Positions 1-11,800 of a stretch of 64,000 nt of DNA are shown here, piece after piece (position 1 is the first letter of the stretch; every line of letters starts with the position of its first letter). Under the pieces are notes generated by a model. The model did not search any database and had not been told where the DNA came from. It worked only from the letters and a program-made list of their open reading frames with translations. The translations under genes and the position numbers were made by a program. This DNA is from Erythrocercus mccallii (Eukaryota; Chordata; Aves; Passeriformes; Dicruridae). The stretch is from positions 434,001 to 498,000 of the forward strand of contig VZRG01000275.1 in the NCBI GenBank assembly GCA_013397435.1, read 5' to 3'.

Positions 1-1699
1 AGATAAAGTCATATGTTATTTTTTCTTGTCATATGAATATGATGATAATTCCTGGGAGGAATCTTTAATGAGGGAGTAAATCTGCAACAGTGCTTATGTT
101 GCAGCTCAGTACTACAATTTCTTTTTGGTATAAGTAGATTTCTTGTGTGGAATCTGATTAACTGTAAGGCATTGATGATGCTTGTGTTTGCAGAAGTTTG
201 CAGGGTAGTTTCCCATAAGCTATTTATACCATATGTCAGTACCCCACTTCATTCCTTACTTCTCCTCCCCCTTCCCAAATATACCCTAGTTAACTCTATT
301 AATTTCTCTTTGTTTTGGAAAAATGGGCAAAAATACCACTATGTAAATCATTGTGTATATGTTTTCACTGTAGTAATATCCAAAAGTTGGAATTCCAGCT
401 GTGCTGCAAACCTCTGAACTACAGGGAAAATACATGTGTCTCCTCCAAAAGACTTAACAGTCTGAAGCTCCAAGCCTAAGAATTTTTTAGCAGATGTTTG
501 TCTTTAAATGCTAAAGGGGTTACAAAAGTCTTGATGGTTGGGCTTTAAAGGCCTTCCAGTCTTCTCTCTGCCTGTGTCTGTGTGTTTGCTCCTATCAGTC
601 TGTCTGTAGCACAGTTGTGATGACAGCATCTGATCTATAAAAAATACCAGGGAACGTCCATAGTATGGATGTCTCTGGACCCCATGCTGCCCACTCATCC
701 CTAGGTTGGTACAGAAGGCTGCAGAAGATGGGTTGGATTATAGGAATTTTTCCTGACTGAACAAGAGGTGTACCCCACTGTCCAAAATTATAGTGTTGGC
801 TTATTTTTGACCAGCATGCCATATTGTGGGAACTGAAGAAATCCAACACCATAACTGCCAAAGCCTCTGAAAAAGCACTCAGAATGTGTTTTCTTGCCAA
901 ATTTATAGAGAACCTCTTTTTTGCTTGGTCTATCTTACTGCTGAAGGAGAAATGAAGATTTAGTGTTGTGCAAGCCCCATGCTGTTCTTTTACTTTGCTG
1001 TTGTAATTTTGCTCTTCTATCTAACTTTAGGAAGATTGACATATTTACTGAAGTTTATAGGCTGATGCACCAGCGTTGGCTGATGTGCTTTGAAGTTCCA
1101 GGCTAGAACAGCTTCACACATACACTCCTAATGTAAACCCAGCTGCACTGCTGAATCCTTGCTTTCATCCAGCTCTGAAACAAAAATGGAGAGTGAGTTT
1201 AGACTGAATCCATGGAGATCAAACCCCATAGAAATGCTATTAGATAGCCCTTGACAAAGTGAAACATTGACTTCTGTAACATTCTTGCTCAAGTAACTCT
1301 AATCAGCTGAGTTTTTACTTTCTCTTCCTTTTTACCCAATTTTTTTACAGTGTTCTCCTCTCAATGCTAATACTTCCGTCCTTCTTGCTCGGTCATTCCT
1401 CTTCCAGTTTGTAGAGTTCCTTTCTCAGAAAAAAAATCCAGTCAAGTAGATAAAGAATATCCCTGAAATTCAACATACATATGTTATATGAACATAGATC
1501 ATTTAACAACCTTACCACTGAATAGTAAACTTTTAAAAATAATTGACCATGTTAAGGAGCCCACTAAAAAGTGTACTCTGTAGAACATCTACTGACATGG
1601 AACTCATGCTTAAATGTCAGATGGTGTAACTTTAAAATGTGTATATAAAGATACACATATCTGTTTAAAAAGATATATTTTAAAAGTATGCCATCTCCA
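1..1699. other. AT-rich non-coding stretch, no gene seen
   Basis: No gene is visible. The open frames here are short (101 codons at most), run on both strands and show no familiar domain. The sequence is unique-looking and AT-rich, as expected for a vertebrate intron or intergenic region. No repeat family was recognised before the CR1 tail that follows. Confidence 0.7.
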
Positions 1700-1753
1700 G
1701 ATGATCTAGATGATCGTTAAGGTCCCTTCCAACCCAAGTCTTTCTATGATTCC
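1700..1753 (+). mobile_element. CR1 retrotransposon, short 3'-end fragment
   Basis: The segment carries the classic 3' end of an avian CR1 LINE. It reads 'gatgatcgttaaggtccc', then 'ttccaacccaa', then 'ttctatgattcc'. CR1 copies are almost always cut short at the 5' end, and this one keeps only about 50 bp. It contains no coding sequence. Orientation is + because the octamer-like 3' end lies to the right. Confidence 0.9.
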
Positions 1754-4700
1754 ATTTTCTACACTGCCTTTAAGAATTATAGGGAGTTTAGCGTTAAAAA
1801 AAAAATCAAAGAGCCACAGTAGATTGCATTAATCAGTCACACCAGTGAGTCTCAAAGAGCTTAGGAATCTTCAGTTTTGCTGGAATCTTTTCCAGTGCAA
1901 TTGCCTGCACCACTCTCTTTGTAGAAATGATTTTTTGAGCTGCTCTTATGATTGCTATTAAACATGTATGGCTGTTATCCAAATGAAAGCCTTATCCAAG
2001 AACCTTATGCTTTTTGTTAATCCTGGGAACATGGAAAGGAGTAAATGTTGTGTGTAAAAAGGTGCTTTGGACAGATTATACAGATAAGAGGGCATAGTTT
2101 AGAGGAGGCAGAGAAAAATTTATGGAGCAAAGTGTGCAAACCTGCTGCTATTTCCTAAAGCTCAAACTGCCTTCAGATATTTATCATGAGTCTGAAAGTT
2201 ACATTCTGCTACAAGAATGAGAAAAATTAGCTTTTCCAAAATTTTAGTGCCAGTTGCTTTTGTCCTATTGTGAATTTTTTGTTCCTCTGTGCAGGCTTCC
2301 AAGTACAAAGGTAGCTGCATTTTTCATGCTTCATTCTTCCTTTTGATCGCTAGAGCTCATCTCATTTGTGCATAGCATAGTTAACCACCTGCTGGATGGT
2401 ACAAACTTTTTTATTTAGAGGTAATGTATTTATATCAAGTGGTCTGTGAAGGGGCCTTATTGTTTCTAAAATGTTTAACGTACTTCCTTCTTTACAATGG
2501 GAATGCTCTTAGATCATTAGGGAGAAACAAAGCAGTGGTGGCAGTTTCGAAGCTGTAATTGGGATATAAATGGTTCGCAAGTACATCTTTTAAAACTTCT
2601 TTTTAAAGGGTGAAATTTATACCACATGACTTTCACCATGCTAGAGTCCCCCCTAAGTCCCAGAATGGGGTCAGCTAAGCCAAAAGTGTAATCCTAAGGT
2701 GGTCCTTAGGAAAAAAACCACCAAACTAAAGTAAAAACTAGACTTGAATTGATGAAACCTGGTAATTGCTGATATTCCTCCTTATAAATCTGTCAGATTT
2801 TGCTTTTTTTGAATATCAATCAATTTCTGTCTTTTGATTATCTTTCAGTATTGTAAGTTGGGTACTACCTCACAGATATTCTACAGAAATAAAAATATTT
2901 GTCAATATGGAAGCACTTAAATACTGTTATCTGAAACAAAGTGCATCTTTTTAAAAAGACAGTACTATTCTTTGAAAGAATGAACAGGAGCCCACACTTT
3001 TTTGGCAGAATTGTGGATATCAAATCCCAAACTAGCAACAATAGTAACATAATTTCTGTGATAACAAATATAGACCATATTAAGCTTTATCTCAAACATG
3101 AGTAGACTAGTTCGTGTTTTCAGAAATCATCTAGAGCATGAGAATCACTGGAGCTGGAGTGAACTATTCCAAACAGCAGAGATTTGGCTTTCTGCCAAAG
3201 ACTTCCTTGAGGCAGGTCATTTGGCCCTAGTATTCACCTGTAAAATCAGAGATCTGACACCCTCCAGTATTCATGATAAACCCATCTGATTAGATGAAGA
3301 ATCAGAAACAAAGACCAAAATACATTTTACAACCTGTGCTCCTCTCTAAGGAAATTAGAGGCCAGCTACAGGCATTAGGATGTCTGTTAATCAGCTCAAG
3401 CCTGTGGAGCCAGAGTTTTACATTTCAGAGTTCATTCACCATCTTCCTTTTTCAACCTTTTTCATGGAAAGGCAATTTCTTCATGAGGAGTTCTGTGAAA
3501 TCTGACAAGATTTTTATGTTAAGTATGTTAATCTTGTAAAAAGATTTCTCAATTCATTTTAGCAGAGAACCTGCATTCAAATACTGAATTTGCAGACACC
3601 AGTTTTAAGATATATGAATCCTCTGATATTTTATGATGGCTTTTAGGTAATAGATAAAAGACATCACACTGGAATTGTTTGCCTCAGATTACTGCAATGA
3701 GACCTCTGTCCAGAAAAGAATTGTTCAAGATTCATGGTTCAATAACTGAATTAGTACAGTTAAGAGATAATTCACAAAAGTCACAATCCAAGTGTTTGGT
3801 CATAAATGAAACAAACCAAATTCTTTCTTTCCTTCCCTCTTTCCTTTGTTCTCTGGTGATGTTGCTATTTTCTTAAACTAAAATATGTCTGAAATAAACC
3901 ATTCGGATTAATTCCTCCTCTTGAAGCCTTTTCCTTCTGCCCTTAGACCCAAGCTTTAAGAAAAGTGGAAAGGGCTTCGCTTAAATTCACATTTTTGAGG
4001 TAGGAAAATGTGTTCCAGGCATTTATTGCACGTTTGGTTCACTGTTAAAATGACTCTATATGGTGGAAGATTCTCCTCTGCTCCTGTCTCCTCCTTCAGC
4101 TAAGCAATAATGGGGAGACAGGGCTGTGAAGTCACAACCCACATTGTGAAAAGAGATCGCATCCATCAAGCTGTCACCTTGGTTTTCTCTCCAGGGTCAC
4201 AGAGGAACAAAGTCAGCTTGTGTCAGGTTGAAATAGCATTGGTAAGTGTTAGTGTGTGCGAAGCTGGTGGCTTGAAGTTTATTTATTTTGTTTGAAAGGC
4301 TCAAACAGCATGCTGCCAAGCAGAGGAACAAGCAGGAGGAAGTCTCCTTATAAATTATTACTGGAAGGCTCACAGCCAACATTTAAGATGTGAAATTATG
4401 CCATCTGCTTTTCTAGGTCTTTGATTTACTTTGTGGCAGCTGCCTGTTTCTGAGGTTTTTGTATCTTGTGAAGAAGTAAAACTTGTGCTAAAAACTATTA
4501 TGGCAACAGTGTTTCTTTAACAAAGATTTAATGCATTCTTGAAGAACAGAGGCTATGAGGCAGGGGATGTTATCTCAATATCTATCTCGTGTTTTCAAGA
4601 CAATTTGTATTAAAAAGTATTGTCTCTTTTTATATAAAATGGAAATGAAGATAGAATCCTTTTCTCATTGTGAAAAATGCAATTGCTTTTTCTGACTTGA

Positions 4701-4959
4701 GCTATCAGAAGCATTTCAGGGAGGCACCAGTGGTTTCTTAATATGGTGATTGATAATGTTATTGATTTTGTGCCTGTCGGGGTCTCTTTTCTTATAATTT
4801 TGTTATTGATTTTCTGGGGGAACATCTTTGTTGGCTTTTTGCTGTTTGAAATATTTAAGATTTACTTGCTGTTCTTGGTGAAAAGGAAACATCTAAGGCC
4901 CAACAAGAGCTTTAGGAAGTCACGTGGCTAATTAGAAAAGAAGGAAAAAAGCCTAATTA
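1754..4959. other. AT-rich non-coding stretch, no gene seen
   Basis: There is no supported gene. A run of about ten A lies near 1797 and a pyrimidine-rich patch of C/T words at 3823-3848. The short open frames have no recognisable domains and look like chance. Nothing else stands out. Confidence 0.65.
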
Positions 4960-5345
4960 CTTCAGTGCGGGCTAACTGAGATGCGTGCGGGGACCCTTGC
5001 AAGCACCCAGGGGTGTTCTCCTGGCAGCAGTGAGTGGCTGAGAGGGTGGTGACTGGAGGTGCGCACTTTTCCGTGCCTCGTGCTGCGCTGCTGTCCGTGC
5101 AGGGCTGCTCTGCCCAGGTGGCTGCCAGGCTGGTGTGGCTGCCAGGCTGGTGTGGCTGCCAGGCTGGTGTGGCTGCCAGGCTGGTGTGGCTGCCCTCCCC
5201 GGGGATGCTGCGCGGCGGCGGCGCTGGGGCTGAGCGCTGGCAGCAGCATCTCTGCCCCCACCCCCCGGAGGATCGCTCCTGCTGAAGTCATTTGGTGCGC
5301 GCTGCTTTTTCCTCTGCGAGGATTAGGGAGTAGGAGAATGGCTTT
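4960..5345. promoter_or_regulatory. Weak CpG-rich patch, possible promoter or enhancer
   Basis: This stretch is clearly richer in G, C and CpG than its AT-rich surroundings, with roughly twenty CpG in about 380 bp and the densest cluster around 5205-5240. In vertebrates such patches often mark promoters or regulatory elements. No TATA-like box or clear start site was seen. A 17-bp tandem repeat lies inside it and raises the GC content by itself, which weakens the promoter reading. Overlapping open frames on both strands are products of GC richness and the repeat. A donor-like site lies downstream at 5513. Confidence 0.35.
5118..5196. repeat. 17-bp minisatellite, about 4.6 copies
   Basis: The unit gtggctgccaggctggt is repeated head to tail four times without a mismatch (5118-5134, 5135-5151, 5152-5168, 5169-5185). 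A partial fifth copy, gtggctgccct, follows. Because 17 is not a multiple of three, the three frames cycle, which produces the repetitive Trp/Gly/Ala/Leu and His/Gln/Pro peptides seen on both strands. Those frames are not evidence of a gene. Perfect identity between units suggests recent expansion or ongoing length polymorphism. Confidence 0.95.
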
Positions 5346-5490
5346 GTGAGGAGGCTCGGAGAGTGGGAGCTGAAGAGAGGCTGAACAGAGGGGCCGAAAG
5401 ACTTTAGCCTTTCATAGTTCTTTCAGTCAGTTCATTCTGAGAGACCAATTGCGTACGATACGGCAGCTGGGGGTTTTGTTTTCCTTTCAG

Positions 5491-5512
5491 CTGTGTACTG
5501 TAGGAGAAGCTG
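5491..5512 (+). other. Possible 22-nt micro-exon or end of an upstream exon
   Basis: A polypyrimidine tract ending in ttcctttcag (acceptor-like, to 5490) is followed 22 nt later by ctg|gtaagg (donor-like, GT at 5513). Read together they would bound a 22-nt exon. Read alone, the donor could close an exon that starts in the CpG-rich patch upstream. Both motifs occur by chance in long AT-rich sequence, so this is only a candidate. Confidence 0.15.
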
Positions 5513-8270
5513 GTAAGGTTATTTTTTTTTTCCTTGTTCTACTGTTCCATGATGCTATTGTAATTGCTTTATCGAAGCTGCTGTTCGGTGAGGAAGGGAA
5601 GTTGGTTAATGATGCTGAGGGTCCCTGCATTGTCTCTGCTTTGTGCAGCTGCAGTTTGGGAGAGGCACTGTTTACGATACAAGGGCTGGTTTCCGCTGAA
5701 CAACTTTGCTGTTATTTTTCCAAAGTTTGAGCCTTTCGTTTGGCAAAGCTAGGAAAAGAAGCAAATAAACAGACTTGGCTGTTTGGAAAAGGGTAAATTT
5801 ATAGAGGCTGCAATTTGTTGAAAAATCTGTTCTACCTAATTCTTAGTTTCAGATGTTCTTTCTTTGATGTTATCGGATTTGTTACTTTGCTGAACCAACT
5901 CCAAAACCGGGTTTTATTTGAGAACCCCTCTTCACCAATCTTTTTGTGTTTTCAGCAGGGCCAAGATAAATTGATAGCCAAAGAAAACAAAACAAAAATG
6001 TATCTGTGGAAGGTGAAAATATTTGAGGAAAGGAAAAATCCTAGGGGAATTCAGGAATTAAAAAATAAATGAAGAAGCATTAATTCTTGGCAGTAATTTT
6101 TAGCAGAATGCTTCTATCAGTGTAATGGGAAGCATGTGGTTGGGCAGAGAATAGAAATAGTCTTTCAGAAGATCCAAGATGCACAGGTGCATATCCTGTC
6201 TAAGAGCACCATTCCAAAGGAAAAGTTATCATATTTATCATCTTTAAGAAAAAAAAAGTTAAGCCAGAAGATCCTGGCTATCCTGTCCTTTTTGTTATTT
6301 CTGGAACAGCGACTTTTGTTGGTCAGAATCTTTTATTTCCTTTCATATTATCGTGGGAAAGTTTTGCTTGAATTGGTTGGACATACGTGAGCTCAGCTTG
6401 GGGTATACCAATGCTATTCCACAGGCAGGCTCTGAAAATCCTGCCCGGGACTCAGACCAATTGTAAAGACCATAATTACCAACAAAAGTTTCTTTTGTGG
6501 CCATTCAAAAATCACAAACAAGGTAAGAGGGAATGATTGACAACAGTTACACTACTGATTGACAGAGAACCAAAAACTTGGTCTGTGACTTACTATGTTA
6601 GTTTTTCAAGAAGTGTTGACCTTTTCCACTATTATTCTGTTCTTTCTGATGGACTGTTCCCAACTCCTCTATTGAGGCTAGAATGTCTATCTAAAATGTG
6701 TCTTTGTAATTACTGTCTACAGCCTGTATGTCTCTTTACAATCATATGCTTATTTGTTGATGCTGAAACAAAATTGAGAGATGCATTGCAATTAGACCTC
6801 CATGAAAGAATGTGTATCTTTTATATGCCTCGCATGCTTAACTATTGATTTCAGCTACAGATTTCACTCCTATGAAGTAATGAAGCACCACATCCAAATC
6901 CTGCAGATTTATACTCAGTTCTAGCTGTTAATAATAGAAGGCCCAAGGATATCAATGTGGTTACTCATGTGAGTGAAGATTTGAAGACTCGTTTCCCATT
7001 CATGAATGAAATGGTTTGGGAAATGCACAGTTACTATGGTTCTCTTTTGGCTTAAAAACAAAAATCTCCACAAAAACAACTACTAATGAGATCTGCTAGA
7101 GGGGCCCAAGGATAGAAAAATTCAGTGATTTAATATGAGAATGCAGTATTAATATAAGGATGTGACAGCAGTGTTTTAGGAGTTATAATAAAAATGTTCC
7201 CTCTCCTCAGCTTATTAACAGCTTTAAAAGCAAGGGAAACTTAATTAATCTCTTGTGTTTCACCACTAGATATGGCCATGACTCTTGAAATACAACCACA
7301 GCTATGAGATACTCCTTAATTTAAAAATAAAAGGTAATTTAGGGTGGTCTTTATCAAGTATTTGTACCTACTCTTAGTGATAAGTGTCCCTCCTAGCAAA
7401 TGATAATAAACTGATATTTCTGGTTAGGCTTCTCCTGGTTGTATGTAGGCAAAGGTAACAGTATCTCCAGGGTGCAATGTTTATTTCACATCCTTGGTTT
7501 CACTGCAAGCAAACAAGAAGCAGGATGCATCCTCTGGTAATTGATGCACCAGTTAAGGATCCTCAGTTCCCTAAAAGAGAAATTACTCTGGTTCAGTGTT
7601 TCTAAACTGTTCAACAGCATCCTATAGTTTACAGAGATAAAAGAGATGTATTTATTGCTACTTATTTCCTAGTTTTCATGAATTCTAAATTTCCAAATTG
7701 TATTTTGGAGGAAAAAAAGGCATCTAACTCAACAGAACTTACAACTGATTTTATAGCTGTGGATAGCAAAGGAAATATACTAAAATTGTTTTGCCAAAAA
7801 GTCCTGAAATTACCTGTCTGAAACAGAGAATTGGCTATCCCATCAATTTTTAAAAAGCAGAGATAACATGGACTTTTATATGGCCATCATTGTTGAAAAA
7901 GGGGCCTTGATCAGCACCTACATCACATTTACACATAAAGAAGTAAATCTTGGCTATAAAGGTCTTTTGTTAAGTTAAGGCAGAAGAAAATTCCAAAGGC
8001 AGAGGGAAACATATAAGCAAATGTAAGATTGACTTATAAAATTAGAGCAATCTAAACATGTTCCAGCAGTCATTAGTTATCCACTGTTTGTCACAACTGA
8101 AAGGTTTATGCAGATCAAAACAGTAATATTGCTTCTCAAAACACATAAACAGTTCTGTAAAAGAAATTGTGAAGGTGGAGCTACCACACTGGTGCTGTGC
8201 TGGAGTTTGGTGATTTTTTTTGGTGAGTTTTTTCACATTTCTTGGTCCAAATGTCACATAAACACAGTGT
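5513..8270. other. AT-rich non-coding stretch, no gene seen
   Basis: No gene or recognised repeat is visible. Open frames of up to 103 codons (for example at 6537-6848) show no domain, no conserved motif and no flanking splice signals that I can support. Confidence 0.6.
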
Positions 8271-8345
8271 AGAGGAAAAAAAACAACAACAAAAAACCCA
8301 AAATATCAAACCAAAACAAAACACAAAAAGTCAAACCCCAATAAG
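8271..8345. repeat. A-rich low-complexity tract
   Basis: The + strand is dominated by A with interspersed C (words such as aacaacaac and aaccaaaac). The tract lies immediately left of the palindrome at 8374. It may be a decayed poly(A) tail of a retrocopy, but no retrocopy body was recognised next to it. Confidence 0.75.
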
Positions 8346-8373
8346 AAAAAGGGGTGTCTTTTCTATGTTATTT

Positions 8374-8393
8374 ACATACATATATATGTATGT
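8374..8393. repeat. 20-bp perfect palindrome of alternating purine/pyrimidine
   Basis: The half-site acatacatat is followed directly by its exact reverse complement. The run alternates purine and pyrimidine nearly throughout, so it could extrude as a cruciform or be prone to slippage. It may simply be a short TA/TACA microsatellite. Confidence 0.8.
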
Positions 8394-8882
8394 CTAAATA
8401 TTAATGAAAATTTATTAAAATATACTTGTCACACTGCAGATTTTTTCCCAGATGGTTTTGTTAGTATCTTTCTACTTGTACTCTTGCTTGCACCACTGTA
8501 AGATCTGTTGTTTGAACAGATCTGAAAAGACTCATGGAAACATCAAACATCTTTCATGTTAACTAGACACTTTCTATGTTTGTTATTAGACAGAGGATTC
8601 ACAAAGCTTACACTTAGAGCTGAAGGCTGCCCATCTTCCTAGGAATTACTGCCTGAAGTGAATGTCATTAAGTCAGGCTAAGCATACTCCAAAAGAATTC
8701 TACTTGTATTCTTAACAGGAGGAAAACACACCTGGGCTCTCCTGGGAAGCTGCCATGTTGCAAACAGAAAGCAGCAGGAGGCCCAGTCTGGTGGGAAAGG
8801 ATAGTAATTAGCAAAACAGATCCCACTTGACTGCCTGACAAAACAAGAGATTTTGAATGCTGCTTCAAAATCATAATTTCTC

Positions 8883-8895
8883 TTTTTTTTTTTTT
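8883..8895. repeat. Poly-T run
   Basis: An uninterrupted run of 13 T. It could be the complement of a retroposon tail on the minus strand, but no adjoining element was recognised. Confidence 0.9.
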
Positions 8896-11800
8896 AATGC
8901 TGTGAAAGTAGTCAGATACCAATTCAGTATTTTTTACTCATGAAGTAATAGAGTATAGAAGGAGTGGAGTATTTTTCTCATATATATATCGATGATACCT
9001 ATAATTTCTACATATGTCTCTGTAATTTTCAAAACTTTGTGTTTTGAAATCTGCATGATTTCTGGTGCACCATTCTGTTATGCATGTCCTCCAGCACCTT
9101 AGAATCACAATGTGTTCCATATCCTGGGATTTTCTTGTTTTTAAATCCATCGTAAACAGGCAGATATTGAATTGCTGAGTTAGAGATCATCTGCAGGATG
9201 GTTTGAATGTGATCTGTGGGAGATTGTAATGATATATGGCTAAGGTTGGAAGAGTTCACACACATCCCACTCTCTTACTGGGGTGTGCTTCAGTAACATA
9301 TGGCCATGTCCCTTCATCTTAGAAAAGTTGTTACATTTACAAGCATGTTGTACCTCCTGGCTGGATGTAAGTAATCTTCATCTTTGAAATCTCAGCTCTT
9401 TCTAGAAAAGTATTATTCATTTTCCATGATAAACTTCCAGGTTTTAAGAGGTTGACTTTTGGTCCATTAAAAGTTAAAATTCAGCCCACAAGGTGTGTCA
9501 GACTGGGCAGGATGCTGTCTGTCATTGCTGATGCACAGCAAAATTATAGAGATGTGTGGTCTTATCCAGTTAAAACTAACTGAAATTTTGACTGATCTTT
9601 TGGCTGACACTTTGGGAAAGACCACCAGTGATTTCCTAAGGGGAAAGAACTTTTGGCTTCCAACAATACCTGAGTCTGTCCAAGCCCAGTACATTATTAG
9701 CTGACATCTATGGAGATTTATATGATCTTCTGAAATTTTCTGGATTGCATACAGACAGAAAAGAGAAAAGAGAAATGGATTATTTTTACTTCCATGAATA
9801 GGAGTATCATAGCTCAGTGCTAAATAAAGGAAGCTAAGGGTCAACCTGTCAGTCAAAACTCATCTACATTACAAAAATGCAGGATTTTTTTTCCTGAGTT
9901 AGTCCTTCTTAACCAGTGCCAACCCAGTGTAGAACTGGTGTAAGAACTGAGACTTTGGCACTTCAAGGACTTTCAGAGCATTCTCAGGAGGCAGATGAAG
10001 GAACAATGAATTTTGACTGTCTCTGTACCTCTCTTAAATACTAGACTTTGCACTGAGTGCTACTCCATTTTATGACTATTTCTGTACTCCATGCCTTTTG
10101 CTCTATAAGACAATAAATTGCCCAGAAAGTGTTTTGAAATGTCAGTAGGTGCTGAGACAACAATAAGAGTGAAAGCTGGGAGAATGTACAAACAACCTGG
10201 TTGGCATTCAGTTCCAGATTAAGATCCTAAAAACTGGTCACCTGTGGGTAAATGTCTACATGTGATTCAGCTCAAGTGACAGCTGACACCTGAAGTACAA
10301 TTCTCTTGCCCACACATGGGGATCTAGCGCCACTCGAGATGCGTTAAGGTACCTCAGACACCCACATGGGACTGGGAGGTGACACAGGACATTGTGACAC
10401 ATTGCCTTTCTGGAGCAGTAGCTCTGTCAGGGGCTCTGAAATGAGGCCCTTGTGTATAGAACCCTCAACAGGGAGGCCATCTCAGCAGCTCTTCTCACTG
10501 CACTGCTCATGTGGACTCGATCATCCCTGCCTATAGTGCCAGCTTTCACACTTAGCCTGTCTGTAGCCAGCCACCCACAATTTGAATAACTGCTGATTTT
10601 TAATACATGTTTTTATTATGTCACTACTATTGAAGCAAAAGAGTTATTTATGGACTAACATTAAAATCTTCCTGTTCATTATGGTAATAGGAGGAAAAAG
10701 GAAAGCAGGAAGGAACAAGGAAGTTTTATTTGTCCTATCTTCTGAAGGCACCTACTTTGAACGCTTAAATTAAGACTCTCATTGACTTTCTACATAGACC
10801 TACATAGACCTTATTTCAATTATTTAAATTCTGTATAAACCCCTAGCCAAAGGGAGACAGTCTCCTTGGACTGAATTATGTGGCCTTGGTGAGATGCTAA
10901 GCTGGTAACATCAGGACTAGTTGATAGAAAACATCAAGCATGACCATTATATCTTAGGTCATCTGAATATTACACTTCCCTAAGGTTATTCTAAGTTCTG
11001 TTAATATGTGTTCAGACTAAAAGAGATTGAGCCAACAGTTCTTTTCAAGATATTTATCATAATATTCTATTAATCTAATTTGGTATAACTTTTCCCTTAA
11101 ATGGTTGGAACTGACTTCTAGATATACCTCTCCTCATTATCAGTATGGCACCATCACCTCTGACAAATTAATCTGAGGAAAGGAATGCTTTCCTTTTGTT
11201 ATGTTTCACTCACATAAAGTCCTTTTGCCAACACATCTTTAAATTTTCACATTGTTATGCATATCTATGATGTTTGTCTAATGTGTATTTTGAAACAGTA
11301 TACATTTGCACTCTACTTCACAATTCCTTTGTTTTCAGAAAATTATTTCCCCAACTGAAAACATAAATTACAACTCCTACTATTGTCTGTTTTGGGGCCC
11401 ATAGCTAGAGTTCAGATGGTAGGGCAATTGTGGAAGGGTTTACCAATTTACATATTAATGAAGCATGGTTTGATGAACCTTGATTAACATAGGTTCAGTC
11501 AACATCTTAATTAGGCAGAAGCACATCATGAGGTATTGGTGCCTGTCTTCCAATCCTTGAGATTTTTTGCCAAGCCAGTGCAGGTTCCTCAATAACTGTT
11601 TTCCGTAGCATTGTTAAAGCTAAGACCTTACTAATTGCTCTAATGAGGGAAGTTAGTTAAAAACTGTTTGGCCATGTGTAGAACACCTGAGGTAGCAAAG
11701 CATCGTCATCTTAGAGGGCAGATCCCAGCCAATTTGTAACCTGGATCAGGTATGATATTAAATAACACATTTGTGCAAAAAACACATTGAGCACAGAATA

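Noticed and set aside
4962..5349. Repetitive peptides on both strands around 5.1 kb
   Set aside because: They come from the 17-bp tandem repeat read in rotating frames and have no start, splice or domain support.
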